NCBI RefSeq assembly: GCF_900564155.1
Contig: NZ_LS999839.1
Span: 5,205,097-5,269,096, forward strand
Direction of reading: 5' to 3'
Source of the DNA: Pedobacter schmidteae
Lineage (GTDB): Bacteria; Bacteroidota; Bacteroidia; Sphingobacteriales; Sphingobacteriaceae
Length of the DNA stretch: 64,000 bases
Position numbers and translations under genes: made by a program. The notes below the pieces were generated by a model. The model was not told the DNA's origin. It ran no database searches and saw nothing but the letters and a program-made list of their open reading frames with translations. Of the stretch, positions 18,150 to 27,021 are shown piece by piece (within the stretch, counting starts at the first letter, position 1; each line of letters opens with the position of its first letter).

Positions 18150-19313
18150 TTATAAAGTTAACCGATCGGGCTTCAAAAAATAGGTGAAAAATAAAAAGGC
18201 CTGCCTGTTAGATTCGTCATTGGGTGCATGCAAGGGTCTGTTGGTCATGGCTACACGGTTTTTAAGCCCCAGCAAATTATTCACTTTAATGCTATGGTTT
18301 AATGGGACCCATCGTTTTAACGGGTCTTCCGAACCTGCCGAAACCAGGAAAGGACGTGGTGCCATCAATGCATGCAGTTCATGCAAATCGTAACCTTCTT
18401 TTACCAGGTTAAGGTATAGTCCTTTTGCCGGATTATCGGGGGTCATCATCCCTCTTTTGCGCCATGGTTTGGGGTAATATCCCAGGTACCAGGGCTCCCA
18501 ATAGTTTACCGCTTCTCTCGATTCATCAAATACAATTCCGGGATCGGACCATACCGCACAGGCAAATTTTTCGAACAGGCATGAGGCAAACATCGCCCAT
18601 TTTCCACCGAAAGAGTGGCCCATAATGCCAATCCGCTTCGCATCTACATCAGGTACTTTGGACAAGGCATACCAGGCATTTGCAGCCGCATAGCCCAAGG
18701 CCGAAAGCGGTTGTATTTCGGCTTTTGTGATATCGGGATAATATATAGAATAAGTTTGTGCTTTGGAGGCCGCTGTTGTACCCAACGATAGGGTTATAAA
18801 ACCTCTTTTGGTCAATTGAAGGGCAAAATCCCGTCCTTCCTTTCCTTGCCCTATAGCCGATTCGGGTTCATAAAAGACCGTAATCACTGCCGGCTTTTTG
18901 CCCTTACCATCGGGCACCGACAGGTAACCTTCCGTCCATTCGTTGGGTGTCCATTTAAACTTCACCCTATGCTGTGTAAACCCCTCTTTTCTTACCGTAT
19001 CCAGCACCTGCATTTTTTGCTCCGTTAAAAAAGGTGGCCATTTGCCCATCAGTGTTGTCCAGCGGTCCAGTATTTCCTTTCTGCGGGCAGGCCATTGGGC
19101 AGCAGATTGAACAGGCTTGCCATTATAAAACTTTAAAGGCGAACGGAAATCACCGTAATCTCCTTTAAATTCGGCAGGAGGTTCAAAAAAAGGAGAAATT
19201 TCGGGCCATATTGTTTTGGCATAGGTGCTGTTAACTGCCTTATTCTCCTGGGCTTTTAGTTTTACTATACTACAAAAACATAGTATAAAATAAAGGGCGT
19301 ACTTCTTATTCAT
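18150..19313 (-). CDS. Secreted alpha/beta hydrolase, glucuronoyl/acetyl-esterase-like
   Basis: Predicted carbohydrate esterase of 387 residues. I chose the ATG at 19313 because it begins a signal peptide (MNKKYALYFILCFCSIVKLKAQ). The nucleophile elbow is GHSFGGK (Ser234), the probable acid is Asp330 in GSEDPLKRW and the His is His362 in NRPLHAPND. The DPLKRW and MAPRPFLVSAGSED stretches resemble dienelactone-hydrolase and CE15-type glucuronoyl esterases, although the elbow is GHSFGG rather than CE15's GCSRxG. The start lies one base after the DUF5017 stop codon, so the genes are co-transcribed with susCD. Confidence 0.8.
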   Translation of the reverse strand: MNKKYALYFILCFCSIVKLKAQENKAVNSTYAKTIWPEISPFFEPPAEFKGDYGDFRSPLKFYNGKPVQSAAQWPARRKEILDRWTTLMGKWPPFLTEQKMQVLDTVRKEGFTQHRVKFKWTPNEWTEGYLSVPDGKGKKPAVITVFYEPESAIGQGKEGRDFALQLTKRGFITLSLGTTAASKAQTYSIYYPDITKAEIQPLSALGYAAANAWYALSKVPDVDAKRIGIMGHSFGGKWAMFASCLFEKFACAVWSDPGIVFDESREAVNYWEPWYLGYYPKPWRKRGMMTPDNPAKGLYLNLVKEGYDLHELHALMAPRPFLVSAGSEDPLKRWVPLNHSIKVNNLLGLKNRVAMTNRPLHAPNDESNRQAFLFFTYFLKPDRLTL

Positions 19314-19314
19314 T

Positions 19315-20247
19315 TTAATCTGTAATTGTAATTTCAAGTTTCCTTACTACATCCTGCCTGTTGTAAACATTCATATTGGTAGCTACAAAATATACCTGGT
19401 ATACGCCTTTTTTGGTGTAATTATAGGTATATTTTTTGAGCTGTGCATCCGCATTCCCTTTTATAGAAATGGGCCTATCGGGGCCATTATCAATCTTTCC
19501 GGTGTATATGGGTTTGCTGATGGCCCAATGCTCCGACTGCGGGTCATTTTCGGGAGTAAATTCGTTACCAAACAAAGTTACCCTGGTAAGGGACACAGCC
19601 GAGCGTGAAGGTGCCGTCTCCGGATTCTGATCTACTATTCTGAAGCCCACGTTGTTCATATCAATCAGGGTCAGCGTGCCAACCGATGTATTGCAGGTGA
19701 GAGAAAATCCCTGCACATACCAGTTTCGCACCACACCAAAGGTAGCCTGCGGCTTGGTCAGGTATTTATAGGCAATAAATAAAGGTTTGCCGGGTACCAC
19801 CAGATCGGCTACGGATTTGGTTCCCGAAGCCACAAAAGTGGCGCTGGTACCATACGTAAAACGATTACTGATGTCTATCCAGGTTGCTTGCTGCACACTG
19901 GAAAAATCGCTGTAGTTGCCATTAAAATCTGTAGAGGCCATTACAGAAAACTGGTTACTCTGTGCACCCGTAGCTGTTGGGTTGGCGGTGGTAAAAGACA
20001 AGTCCAGTCCCTCGCTATCCAACACCCTCCCATCTTTAAAAGTATAATCGCTGAATACCTCGCCCGAGAAAAATGTGATCAGATTGGGGTTCCCTTCAAA
20101 TTCAAAATTGACATCCTCGCCCACCTTATAGGTTACGGAGCTGGTATTGACCTTAAAATTATCAATCCCCGGATTAATTTCCAGTTCCTTACTGCAGGAA
20201 GCAGTAGAGAACAATGCGGCGAATAAGGCATAATATTTAAATTTCAT
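19315..20247 (-). CDS. DUF5017-domain lipoprotein (probable surface glycan-binding partner of SusCD)
   Basis: A 310-residue lipoprotein. The ATG at 20247 gives the signal MKFKYYALFAALFSTASC with lipobox cysteine 18. A PKD-like N-terminal domain follows (NPNLITFFSGE, SDYTFKDGR). The second domain is shared with the small protein at 4882-5448 (STDFNGNYS, ATWIDISNRF, LVVPGKPLF). It follows susD directly (stop 20274 to start 20247). Known family position: third gene after susC/susD, where surface glycan-binding proteins usually lie. Ligand unknown. Confidence 0.82.
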   Translation of the reverse strand: MKFKYYALFAALFSTASCSKELEINPGIDNFKVNTSSVTYKVGEDVNFEFEGNPNLITFFSGEVFSDYTFKDGRVLDSEGLDLSFTTANPTATGAQSNQFSVMASTDFNGNYSDFSSVQQATWIDISNRFTYGTSATFVASGTKSVADLVVPGKPLFIAYKYLTKPQATFGVVRNWYVQGFSLTCNTSVGTLTLIDMNNVGFRIVDQNPETAPSRSAVSLTRVTLFGNEFTPENDPQSEHWAISKPIYTGKIDNGPDRPISIKGNADAQLKKYTYNYTKKGVYQVYFVATNMNVYNRQDVVRKLEITITD

Positions 20248-20273
20248 TTGATTCGGTTTAATTGATGAGTGAA

Positions 20274-22109
20274 TTACCAATAAGGATTTTGTTTCAAGGC
20301 GTTATTTACCGCCATTTCCGAGGTCGGAATAGGCCACAGCAGGTGTTTTTCTTTCACATTGTGATAGCGTTGTGCCCAATATGCGGTAGGTACCTGCTGG
20401 GTCACCAGATCGCCAATCTGATTCATTCTGAACACAAACACGCCCCACCTGATGAGGTCTCCTTTGCGCAAGGTTTCAAAACAAAGCTCCCTTGCCCTTT
20501 CATCCTGGATAAACTGCCGGAAACTTTCCTGCGAAGCTATATCGGTGGCTGTTGCATTGGCATCGGTAAGTTTATGTACAGTAGCTGTTGCGGTAGCTCC
20601 CGTCCCTCCGCCACCGGTAATGGTAACTGTTGCTGTAGTATAATTACGGCCCATCTGTGTACCCGTAACACCGTCAAATGCCAGCGTTATTCCTGTCACT
20701 TTCTTTGTGCTGGTCGAAATGGCAGCAGTAGCCTGTGCCCTTACCCCACCTGTTCCCGGGTCCGAAATGGTCACTGTAGGTGCCGAAGTATAGTTTGCAC
20801 CCCCATTGGTGAGGGTAAATGCCTTTACGCCAGTCGACATAGACCTTTGTCTTACTTTATTTACCGCATCTATCGCTTCCTGGGTAGGCGTTCCGTTCAG
20901 TTCATTATCTGCTTCGGCAAACATCAGCAATACATCCGCATACCGCAGCAGTGGGAAATTGATAGGGGTAACACTTCTCGATTTTGGCAACACCAATTCA
21001 TATTCCCTGCGGTATTTGCCCGAAGTACGGTTGTATAGGGTAGCTACACCAACCGTGGTAATGGCTGTTTTGCTGCCCAAAGCACCGGTAGCATTATACG
21101 TAAAACTGGCTATCGACCAGTCTCTGCGCAAGTCGCCCACTTTATACAGCTGGTACAAACTCGCTGTAGCCCTTACTCCTCCAAAACCCTCACCGGTTTC
21201 TGTATTGGCAGAGGCTGGGCCATTTAAATAACCTACACCACCAGCTTCGGTAAAGGCTTCAGCATTGTTGCCCCAAAATTCAACCTCCCATATACTTTCT
21301 TTGATGTCATATTCGTCGCGGGCATATTTTATAAAAATATCAGAATAACTCGGATTCAGGTCGTGCCCTGCCTCTGTATCATCCATTACCTTTTTTGCCC
21401 ATTCCCGGGCGTCTTTATACTTTTCTACATCCTTAAGCGGATATCCGGCCATAAACAGGCAAACCCTGGCCAATATTCCCCTTACTGCCGATTTGCTGAC
21501 ACGGCCTCCATAGCCCAAAGTTCTGATGCCCGCAACCAGGCCTTCGGCGGCTTTCATATCCGTCAGGATCTGATCGTAAACCTCCTTGTCCGTTGCACGG
21601 GGGATATCGATGTCATCTACATCCAGCGTAGGCTTCAATACCAATGGTACACCACCAAAGCTCTGTACCAGCATAAAATAATAGTAGCCTCTTAAAAAAA
21701 GGGCCTCGCCCCTGATCTGGTCCCTTACGGCTTTATCTATTTGAGGGTTGTTGTCTAAATTAGCCAATAGCGCATTTGCCCGGGTCACGCCGGTATACAA
21801 GCTGGTCCAATACAAACTGATGTTGGCATGGCCCGCGGTAAAATTATATTCATGTGGACCAATTGGGGTGGTCGACCGGGCATAATAGCCTTCATCGGCC
21901 TCCAGGCCAAGCAAGTAACACATGCGGCTGCCATACAGCCCCGTTGAACCCAGTACATCATACACTCCGGCCAGCGAAGCATTCAATTTCTCTTTGGTAT
22001 CGTAATAAGCTTCAGGTGGCAAAAAATCTTTAGGATTGGTATTTAACTTTTTACAGCCAGCCACAGCAGCAAAAACGAGAACAAGCAGACAGTAATATTT
22101 TAATTTCAT
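20274..22109 (-). CDS. SusD/RagB-family starch-binding-like lipoprotein with an internal Gly/Thr-rich insertion
   Basis: Outer-membrane lipoprotein that caps the SusC channel and binds the ligand. The 611 residues begin with a lipoprotein signal ending AVAGC (Cys19). Typical SusD signatures are present: RGEALFLRGYYYFMLVQ near residues 131-147, LRYADVLLMFAEA near 390 and ARELCFETLRKGDLIRWG near the C terminus. Between VRQRSMSTG and ASQESFRQF, about residues 427-513, an unusual two-unit insert occurs (TLTNGGANYTSAPTVTIS... and ...NYTTATVTITGGGGTG), rich in Gly and Thr and looking like phage-tail or adhesin beta repeats. The insertion splits two normally adjacent C-terminal helices. The gene lies 29 bp after susC. 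Confidence 0.93.
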   Translation of the reverse strand: MKLKYYCLLVLVFAAVAGCKKLNTNPKDFLPPEAYYDTKEKLNASLAGVYDVLGSTGLYGSRMCYLLGLEADEGYYARSTTPIGPHEYNFTAGHANISLYWTSLYTGVTRANALLANLDNNPQIDKAVRDQIRGEALFLRGYYYFMLVQSFGGVPLVLKPTLDVDDIDIPRATDKEVYDQILTDMKAAEGLVAGIRTLGYGGRVSKSAVRGILARVCLFMAGYPLKDVEKYKDAREWAKKVMDDTEAGHDLNPSYSDIFIKYARDEYDIKESIWEVEFWGNNAEAFTEAGGVGYLNGPASANTETGEGFGGVRATASLYQLYKVGDLRRDWSIASFTYNATGALGSKTAITTVGVATLYNRTSGKYRREYELVLPKSRSVTPINFPLLRYADVLLMFAEADNELNGTPTQEAIDAVNKVRQRSMSTGVKAFTLTNGGANYTSAPTVTISDPGTGGVRAQATAAISTSTKKVTGITLAFDGVTGTQMGRNYTTATVTITGGGGTGATATATVHKLTDANATATDIASQESFRQFIQDERARELCFETLRKGDLIRWGVFVFRMNQIGDLVTQQVPTAYWAQRYHNVKEKHLLWPIPTSEMAVNNALKQNPYW

Positions 22110-22138
22110 ATCGTTAAATATTTCTGGTTAAAAAATCG

Positions 22139-25100
22139 TTAAAATGAGGCTTTAAGCGCAAAATTCAGGGTTCTTGCCTGCGGATAAGCCGAGTAATCGA
22201 ACCCCGGCGTAAGTACCGAATTCAGCACCGAAACCTCGGGATCCATTCCCGAATATTTGGTAAACGTATACAGGTTCTGTGCAGAAACCACCAGGCTCAA
22301 ATTGCTCAGATAAAACCTTTTAATGTATTTTGAAGGGATGGAATAGCCCAGCGATACTGTTTTAAGGCGCAGGTACGAACCATCTTCCAATACGCGGGTA
22401 GACTGCGCTCCGGCAGGCCCATGTCCGCCAGGTTTATAATTTGCATTGGTAGGGTTTTCGGGCGACCACCTATTAATATAACTGGCGTATTGATTGGTAT
22501 TGGCCAGGCCCAGGTAATTTCCATCCAACATCATCCTGTTGGCATTGTAAATCTGGTTGCCATACGACCATTGTAAAAATACATTGAGGCTAAAGCCTTT
22601 ATATCCCAGATTGTTTAAAAAACCGCCGGTATGCAGCGGCTGTCCACTACCAATTACCGTCATATCGGCATCATCAACCGTACCATCTCCATTGATGTCG
22701 CGGTATTTGATATGCCCCGGTTGAATGGGAACTGTCTGCCCATTGCCCGGAATTCCTTTCTTTAACACATATATGCCTGGCGATGGACTGTCAAAATCCT
22801 CAAACTGGTACACGCCGTCAAATATCCTTCCGTAGAATAAACCGGCCGGCTTACCTATTTCCGAAACATATAATTGCGGACTATCCTGCCCCACCCTTAC
22901 GGTAGAAAACATCCGCTCCTGGTTGCGGGCCAGCGCCAACACCTTATTGCGATTAAAAGCGATATTAAAGTTACTGGACCAGCTGAAGTTTTTATTGCTG
23001 ATGTTGATCGTATTGAGGCTAAATTCCATTCCATCATTTCTGATGCTACCAATATTTTTAAATGCTTTGGCATAACCACTACTGGCCGGCATATCGGCAT
23101 TCAACAAAAGGTCTTTGGTGGTTTTACGGTATACCTCCACCGTAAGTTCTATCTTATTTTTAAACAGCCCCAAATCGTATCCTATATTGGTTTGTTGTGT
23201 GCTTTCCCATTTCAATTTCGGATTGCCCAGCTTGCTCAGCACAATACTTTGCGTAGGCGTACCATTATTAAAGGAATATGAATTGCCCATGGGCAGGGCC
23301 AGGTTAGAGAAATAATCAAAATCACCAATACGGTTGTTGCCGGTAACCCCATAGCTTAACCTCAGCTTGGCATTGGAAGTCATGGGCAGGGCTTTCATAA
23401 AAGGTTCATTGTGCATGTTCCATGCTGCCGCTGCCGAGGGGAAGTAGCCCCAGCGGTTGGCCATATAAAATTTAGACGAACCATCAGCCCTGTAAGTAGC
23501 AGTAAGCAAGTATTTCGATTTATAATTGTATTCGGCCCGGCCATAAAATGACATCAGTGCATTGTCGCTTTCGTTGGCCACTCCACCAAAAGGAGTCCCC
23601 TCGTCCAGTCCCGGCATGCCCAAAGCCTCGTTGGGCAGGCGTTGCGCCGAGTAGCCATATGAATTGCTGCTGGTACTTTGAATAGAAAACCCACCCATTA
23701 CGGTCAGTTTATGGTCCTTGTTGAAGGCTTTATTATAGGTCAGGATGTTTTCGTTAGACCATACATCGTTGTCGCTATACCTTACAGAACCATTTACGCC
23801 CAGACTGTTAAAGCGGTTTAAGGGACTACCCTGAGGAGTTTTTGAATTGAAAAAACGGTCCAGCTTTGATTTCCGGGTGCTGGCAGTTCCGGTAACTTTT
23901 AGGGTCAGGTCTTTCAGTATATCATATTGCAGATAAGCATTGGCCATAAAATCGGTGGTACCGGTATGGGTATAGTCGTTCAGACTGGACACCACCGGAT
24001 TGATGCGAATATCCGACACATTGGTATTGTCCGGATCGTCGTCATAATCCTCCAGGCGTACATCAGTACCGGTGGTTGGGCGGTATGCCCATGTCCTGTA
24101 CATCATATAGGCCGTAAAATTGGCATTACCGCCAGCGGCAACCAGCTGACCTGATCTGGTAATCTGGCTGTAATTGGCCGTTAAGCCCACCTTTATCTTT
24201 TTGCTGATCGTCTGGTCAACAGCTATCCGCCCCTGGTAACGTTTAGAGCCTGTGTTGAGAATAATCCCTTCCTGGTCAAACACCGACCCTGATATGGCGT
24301 AGCGGGTTTGCGTATTGCCACCTCTTAAAGAAATGTTGTGAATTTGCATGGGCGACTGCTTAATCACCTTATCCTGCCAGTCGATGCTTTCGGCAGTTCT
24401 GTAAAACTCCAGGTCACGTCCGTTCTGGAAATAATTTGCCTCCGCATTCACGGCGCTGATTTCCTTTTGCAGTTTTACAAACTCATAAGCATTCATCATT
24501 TCTATTTTTTTCAGCGGCTGCTGAAATCCAAACGAGCTGCTCAGGGCAACCAAAGGTTTTCCTATCTTTCCTTTTTTTGTTTCAATAATGATTACACCAT
24601 TTGCCCCTCTCGAGCCATATATAGCGGTGGCCGATGCATCTTTTAAGATGTTGATGGAAAGAATATCATCTGGGTTGAGGGCTGCATTATCAGGTTCTTC
24701 AATAGGGAAACCATCTATAACATATAGAGGCGAATTGCTTTGTGTAAGGGAGTTTGCCCCCCTGATCACGATGTCCATGCCTACACCGGGCTGTCCATCA
24801 GAAGAGGAAACCTGTACACCTGCAATTCTTCCTGCCAGGGCTTCAGCAAAAGAAGCTACGGGAGCTTTGGTCAGGTCGTCCATGTTTACCTGGCCCACAG
24901 AGCCCGTAAGGTCACTTTTTTTAACGCTGCCGTAACCAATCACCACTACTTCGTTTAAAGCATTGTATACCGGTTTTAAAGGCACGTTTAAGGTTGTTTT
25001 GTCGCCTACCAGCAAGGTTCTGCTTTCATACCCGACATAAGAAAATATCAGGTAATCGGCATTGCCCACCCTCAGGCCATACTTACCATTGGCATCGGTA

Positions 25101-25291
25101 GCAACCACTGCATTGTTTCGTTTCAGTTTAATGCTTACCCCGGGTATGGGATCGCCAGTGGTGGCATCTGTTACGGTCCCGACCAGGTTTTTTAATTGCT
25201 GCGCGCAAAGTGTTTCGGGTAAAATCAAACACAAAGCCATCAGTAAAACAAATAAAATGGGGCCTACCGGTTTAGTATTTTTTTTGTTCAT
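22139..25291 (-). CDS. SusC/RagA-family TonB-dependent outer-membrane receptor
   Basis: Complete 1050-residue receptor, normal length for the family. It has a signal peptide (about 1-30, ending LCAQ), a carboxypeptidase-regulatory-like domain (34-107), a TonB-box-like NEVVVIGYGS at 113-122, plug motifs PLYVIDGFP and ATAIYGSRGANGV, and a C-terminal 22-strand barrel ending in aromatic FALKASF. No STN domain. It forms a unit with susD, the DUF5017 gene and the esterase downstream. An operator-like palindrome lies 52-70 bp upstream, linking its expression to the oxidation genes. It is a close paralogue of the partial receptor at 1-2615. Confidence 0.95.
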   Translation of the reverse strand: MNKKNTKPVGPILFVLLMALCLILPETLCAQQLKNLVGTVTDATTGDPIPGVSIKLKRNNAVVATDANGKYGLRVGNADYLIFSYVGYESRTLLVGDKTTLNVPLKPVYNALNEVVVIGYGSVKKSDLTGSVGQVNMDDLTKAPVASFAEALAGRIAGVQVSSSDGQPGVGMDIVIRGANSLTQSNSPLYVIDGFPIEEPDNAALNPDDILSINILKDASATAIYGSRGANGVIIIETKKGKIGKPLVALSSSFGFQQPLKKIEMMNAYEFVKLQKEISAVNAEANYFQNGRDLEFYRTAESIDWQDKVIKQSPMQIHNISLRGGNTQTRYAISGSVFDQEGIILNTGSKRYQGRIAVDQTISKKIKVGLTANYSQITRSGQLVAAGGNANFTAYMMYRTWAYRPTTGTDVRLEDYDDDPDNTNVSDIRINPVVSSLNDYTHTGTTDFMANAYLQYDILKDLTLKVTGTASTRKSKLDRFFNSKTPQGSPLNRFNSLGVNGSVRYSDNDVWSNENILTYNKAFNKDHKLTVMGGFSIQSTSSNSYGYSAQRLPNEALGMPGLDEGTPFGGVANESDNALMSFYGRAEYNYKSKYLLTATYRADGSSKFYMANRWGYFPSAAAAWNMHNEPFMKALPMTSNAKLRLSYGVTGNNRIGDFDYFSNLALPMGNSYSFNNGTPTQSIVLSKLGNPKLKWESTQQTNIGYDLGLFKNKIELTVEVYRKTTKDLLLNADMPASSGYAKAFKNIGSIRNDGMEFSLNTINISNKNFSWSSNFNIAFNRNKVLALARNQERMFSTVRVGQDSPQLYVSEIGKPAGLFYGRIFDGVYQFEDFDSPSPGIYVLKKGIPGNGQTVPIQPGHIKYRDINGDGTVDDADMTVIGSGQPLHTGGFLNNLGYKGFSLNVFLQWSYGNQIYNANRMMLDGNYLGLANTNQYASYINRWSPENPTNANYKPGGHGPAGAQSTRVLEDGSYLRLKTVSLGYSIPSKYIKRFYLSNLSLVVSAQNLYTFTKYSGMDPEVSVLNSVLTPGFDYSAYPQARTLNFALKASF

Positions 25292-25343
25292 AGTTTGGTT
25301 GGTTGTTGGTTAGTTATTTGGTCAATTTTGTTTGCACGTACAA

Positions 25344-25361
25344 AATGGGTACGTACCCGAA
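25344..25361. promoter_or_regulatory. LacI-type operator-like palindrome, site 4
   Basis: AATGGGTACGTACCCGAA: GGGTACGTACCC is a perfect 12-bp palindrome. It lies 53 bp upstream of the susC start at 25291. A weaker ACGT-centred sequence (TTTGCACGTACAAA) lies just before it at about 25331-25344, possibly a second half-strength site. Confidence 0.7.
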
Positions 25362-25420
25362 AACGCTAATCAAAGTATATATTCCGGTAACAGCGGAAGC
25401 TTTTATTAAAAAAATCCTTG

Positions 25421-26944
25421 TTACTTCTTTGTTGCTCTTAACGCTCTTAACGCTCTCAACCTGGCTACTTCTGCTTCATTCACTGTGCTGGCCTTATTTC
25501 CAAACTGTGTCCGGATATAACTGGCTACCGCAGCGATCTCCCTGTTGCTCAAAAAATTGAAAGCAGGCATTTCCTGATCATATTTCTGTCCCTTAACCGT
25601 TATCGGTCCCGATAAACCCTTCAGCAATATATGAATCAGTGCATTTTTATCACCCATTACCTGCGGAGTGCCTTTTAGAGGTGGAAATACTCCTGCAATC
25701 CCCTTACCATCGTTTTTATGACAGGACGCACAATAATTGGTGTACACCACTGCCCCGGCCGACGCTACCGGCCTGGTTGTTTTTTTAGCGACAACTGCAT
25801 TTGTCCCTGTTTTGGTTTTAAATATTTTAATGATCCTGTCGTCCTCTTTTTTAGGGTATCCATCAGACGGATTCCAGTCGCGGTTGCTGGTCGACACATA
25901 CACATCACCTGCCGGCGACACACATACACCTCTCAATCGTCCAAATTCATGATCCAGATATATGCCTTCGGAAAGCACTTCATTTCCGGCCTCATTCAAC
26001 TTCAACACCCTTAAACTTTGGGTTTTGAGGGTAACCAGCAACATGGCATTTTTCCATTCGGGAATGGCGGGCGAATCATAATAGGCGATAGCTGCGGGGG
26101 CAATAACCGGGGTCCATGATTTTACCGGAACCGTAACCGTGGTGGTTTTAGCAAAATCTTTTTCCTTTTCTGTATCGCAAAAGCCCTCAACAAAAGGCCA
26201 TCCGTAGTTTGCTCCTTTTTTAATGATATTCAGTTCATCTTCTATCGCATCTCCATGTTCCGAATTGAAAAGCGTACCTCTTTTATCAAAGGCTAATCCC
26301 TGGGCATTGCGATGGCCCATCGACCACACGGGACTGGCCGGGTCGGGATTATCATTGGGTATACTTCCATCTATATTGATGCGCAGCACTTTGCCATTCA
26401 GCGATGTTTTGTCCTGTGCATTTGCCCCTTTTACGGCATCGCCGGTCGACATCATCAATTTGCCATCAGGCGCCAGCACAATGCGCGAACCATTATGCCC
26501 GGTATTTCCCGGAATATCGTTTAACAATACTACCGGATTAATCAGCGTATCCGAGGTATAAGTATATCTTACCAATCTGGACAAAATGGCTGTACCATTT
26601 TTATAGGTATAGTCTAAAAATACATAAGGCTTTTTAGGATCCGGATGAACGGCCATCCCCAATAAACCGAGCGAACGGTATCTGTAAACTTCAGGAATAC
26701 GCAGCAGCATCTTTTTTTCACCGGTTTCGGGATTAACCTTACTTAGGGTACCACTCTGCTCGGTAAACCAGATCCAGTTGTCGGGCCCCCAGGTCATTTC
26801 CCAGGGCACATTCAGACCCGAGGCAATGGTTTTGTTCCCCAATAAAACAGGCTCCTGTTCAAACACACCTTGCACCGGTCCACTCACATAACTGCTAAGT
26901 GCAATACTGGCCAAAAAGGTCATCAACAGAAGGCTTCTTTTCAT
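25421..26944 (-). CDS. Soluble-type PQQ-dependent aldose sugar dehydrogenase fused to cytochrome c
   Basis: Oxidises aldoses to lactones in the periplasm and passes electrons to its own heme domain. The 507 residues begin with a signal peptide (1-22). The six-bladed GSDH domain (about 35-375; PF07995 family) includes GHNGSRI with the predicted catalytic His150, SMGHRNAQGLAFD (208-220) and GANYGWPFVEG. The C-terminal class I cytochrome domain has CASCH (405-409) and the axial Met459 in EMPAF. The tail RALRALRATKK is basic and slightly repetitive. The fusion avoids a separate electron acceptor, unlike the azurin/cytochrome pair of the 7-10 kb operon. A perfect-core palindrome lies 11-28 bp upstream of the start. 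Confidence 0.92.
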   Translation of the reverse strand: MKRSLLLMTFLASIALSSYVSGPVQGVFEQEPVLLGNKTIASGLNVPWEMTWGPDNWIWFTEQSGTLSKVNPETGEKKMLLRIPEVYRYRSLGLLGMAVHPDPKKPYVFLDYTYKNGTAILSRLVRYTYTSDTLINPVVLLNDIPGNTGHNGSRIVLAPDGKLMMSTGDAVKGANAQDKTSLNGKVLRINIDGSIPNDNPDPASPVWSMGHRNAQGLAFDKRGTLFNSEHGDAIEDELNIIKKGANYGWPFVEGFCDTEKEKDFAKTTTVTVPVKSWTPVIAPAAIAYYDSPAIPEWKNAMLLVTLKTQSLRVLKLNEAGNEVLSEGIYLDHEFGRLRGVCVSPAGDVYVSTSNRDWNPSDGYPKKEDDRIIKIFKTKTGTNAVVAKKTTRPVASAGAVVYTNYCASCHKNDGKGIAGVFPPLKGTPQVMGDKNALIHILLKGLSGPITVKGQKYDQEMPAFNFLSNREIAAVASYIRTQFGNKASTVNEAEVARLRALRALRATKK

Positions 26945-26954
26945 TTGATTTATT

Positions 26955-26972
26955 TATGGGTACGTACCCGAA
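26955..26972. promoter_or_regulatory. LacI-type operator-like palindrome, site 5
   Basis: TATGGGTACGTACCCGAA: perfect 12-bp core GGGTACGTACCC. It lies 11 bp before the ATG of the sugar dehydrogenase-cytochrome gene (26944), a position that would block transcription if a repressor bound. Identical in core to site 4. Confidence 0.7.
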
Positions 26973-27021
26973 GATAAGAAGCCTAAATCTATTAACCAAA
27001 TTAAAAAGGAAATAATTGGAT

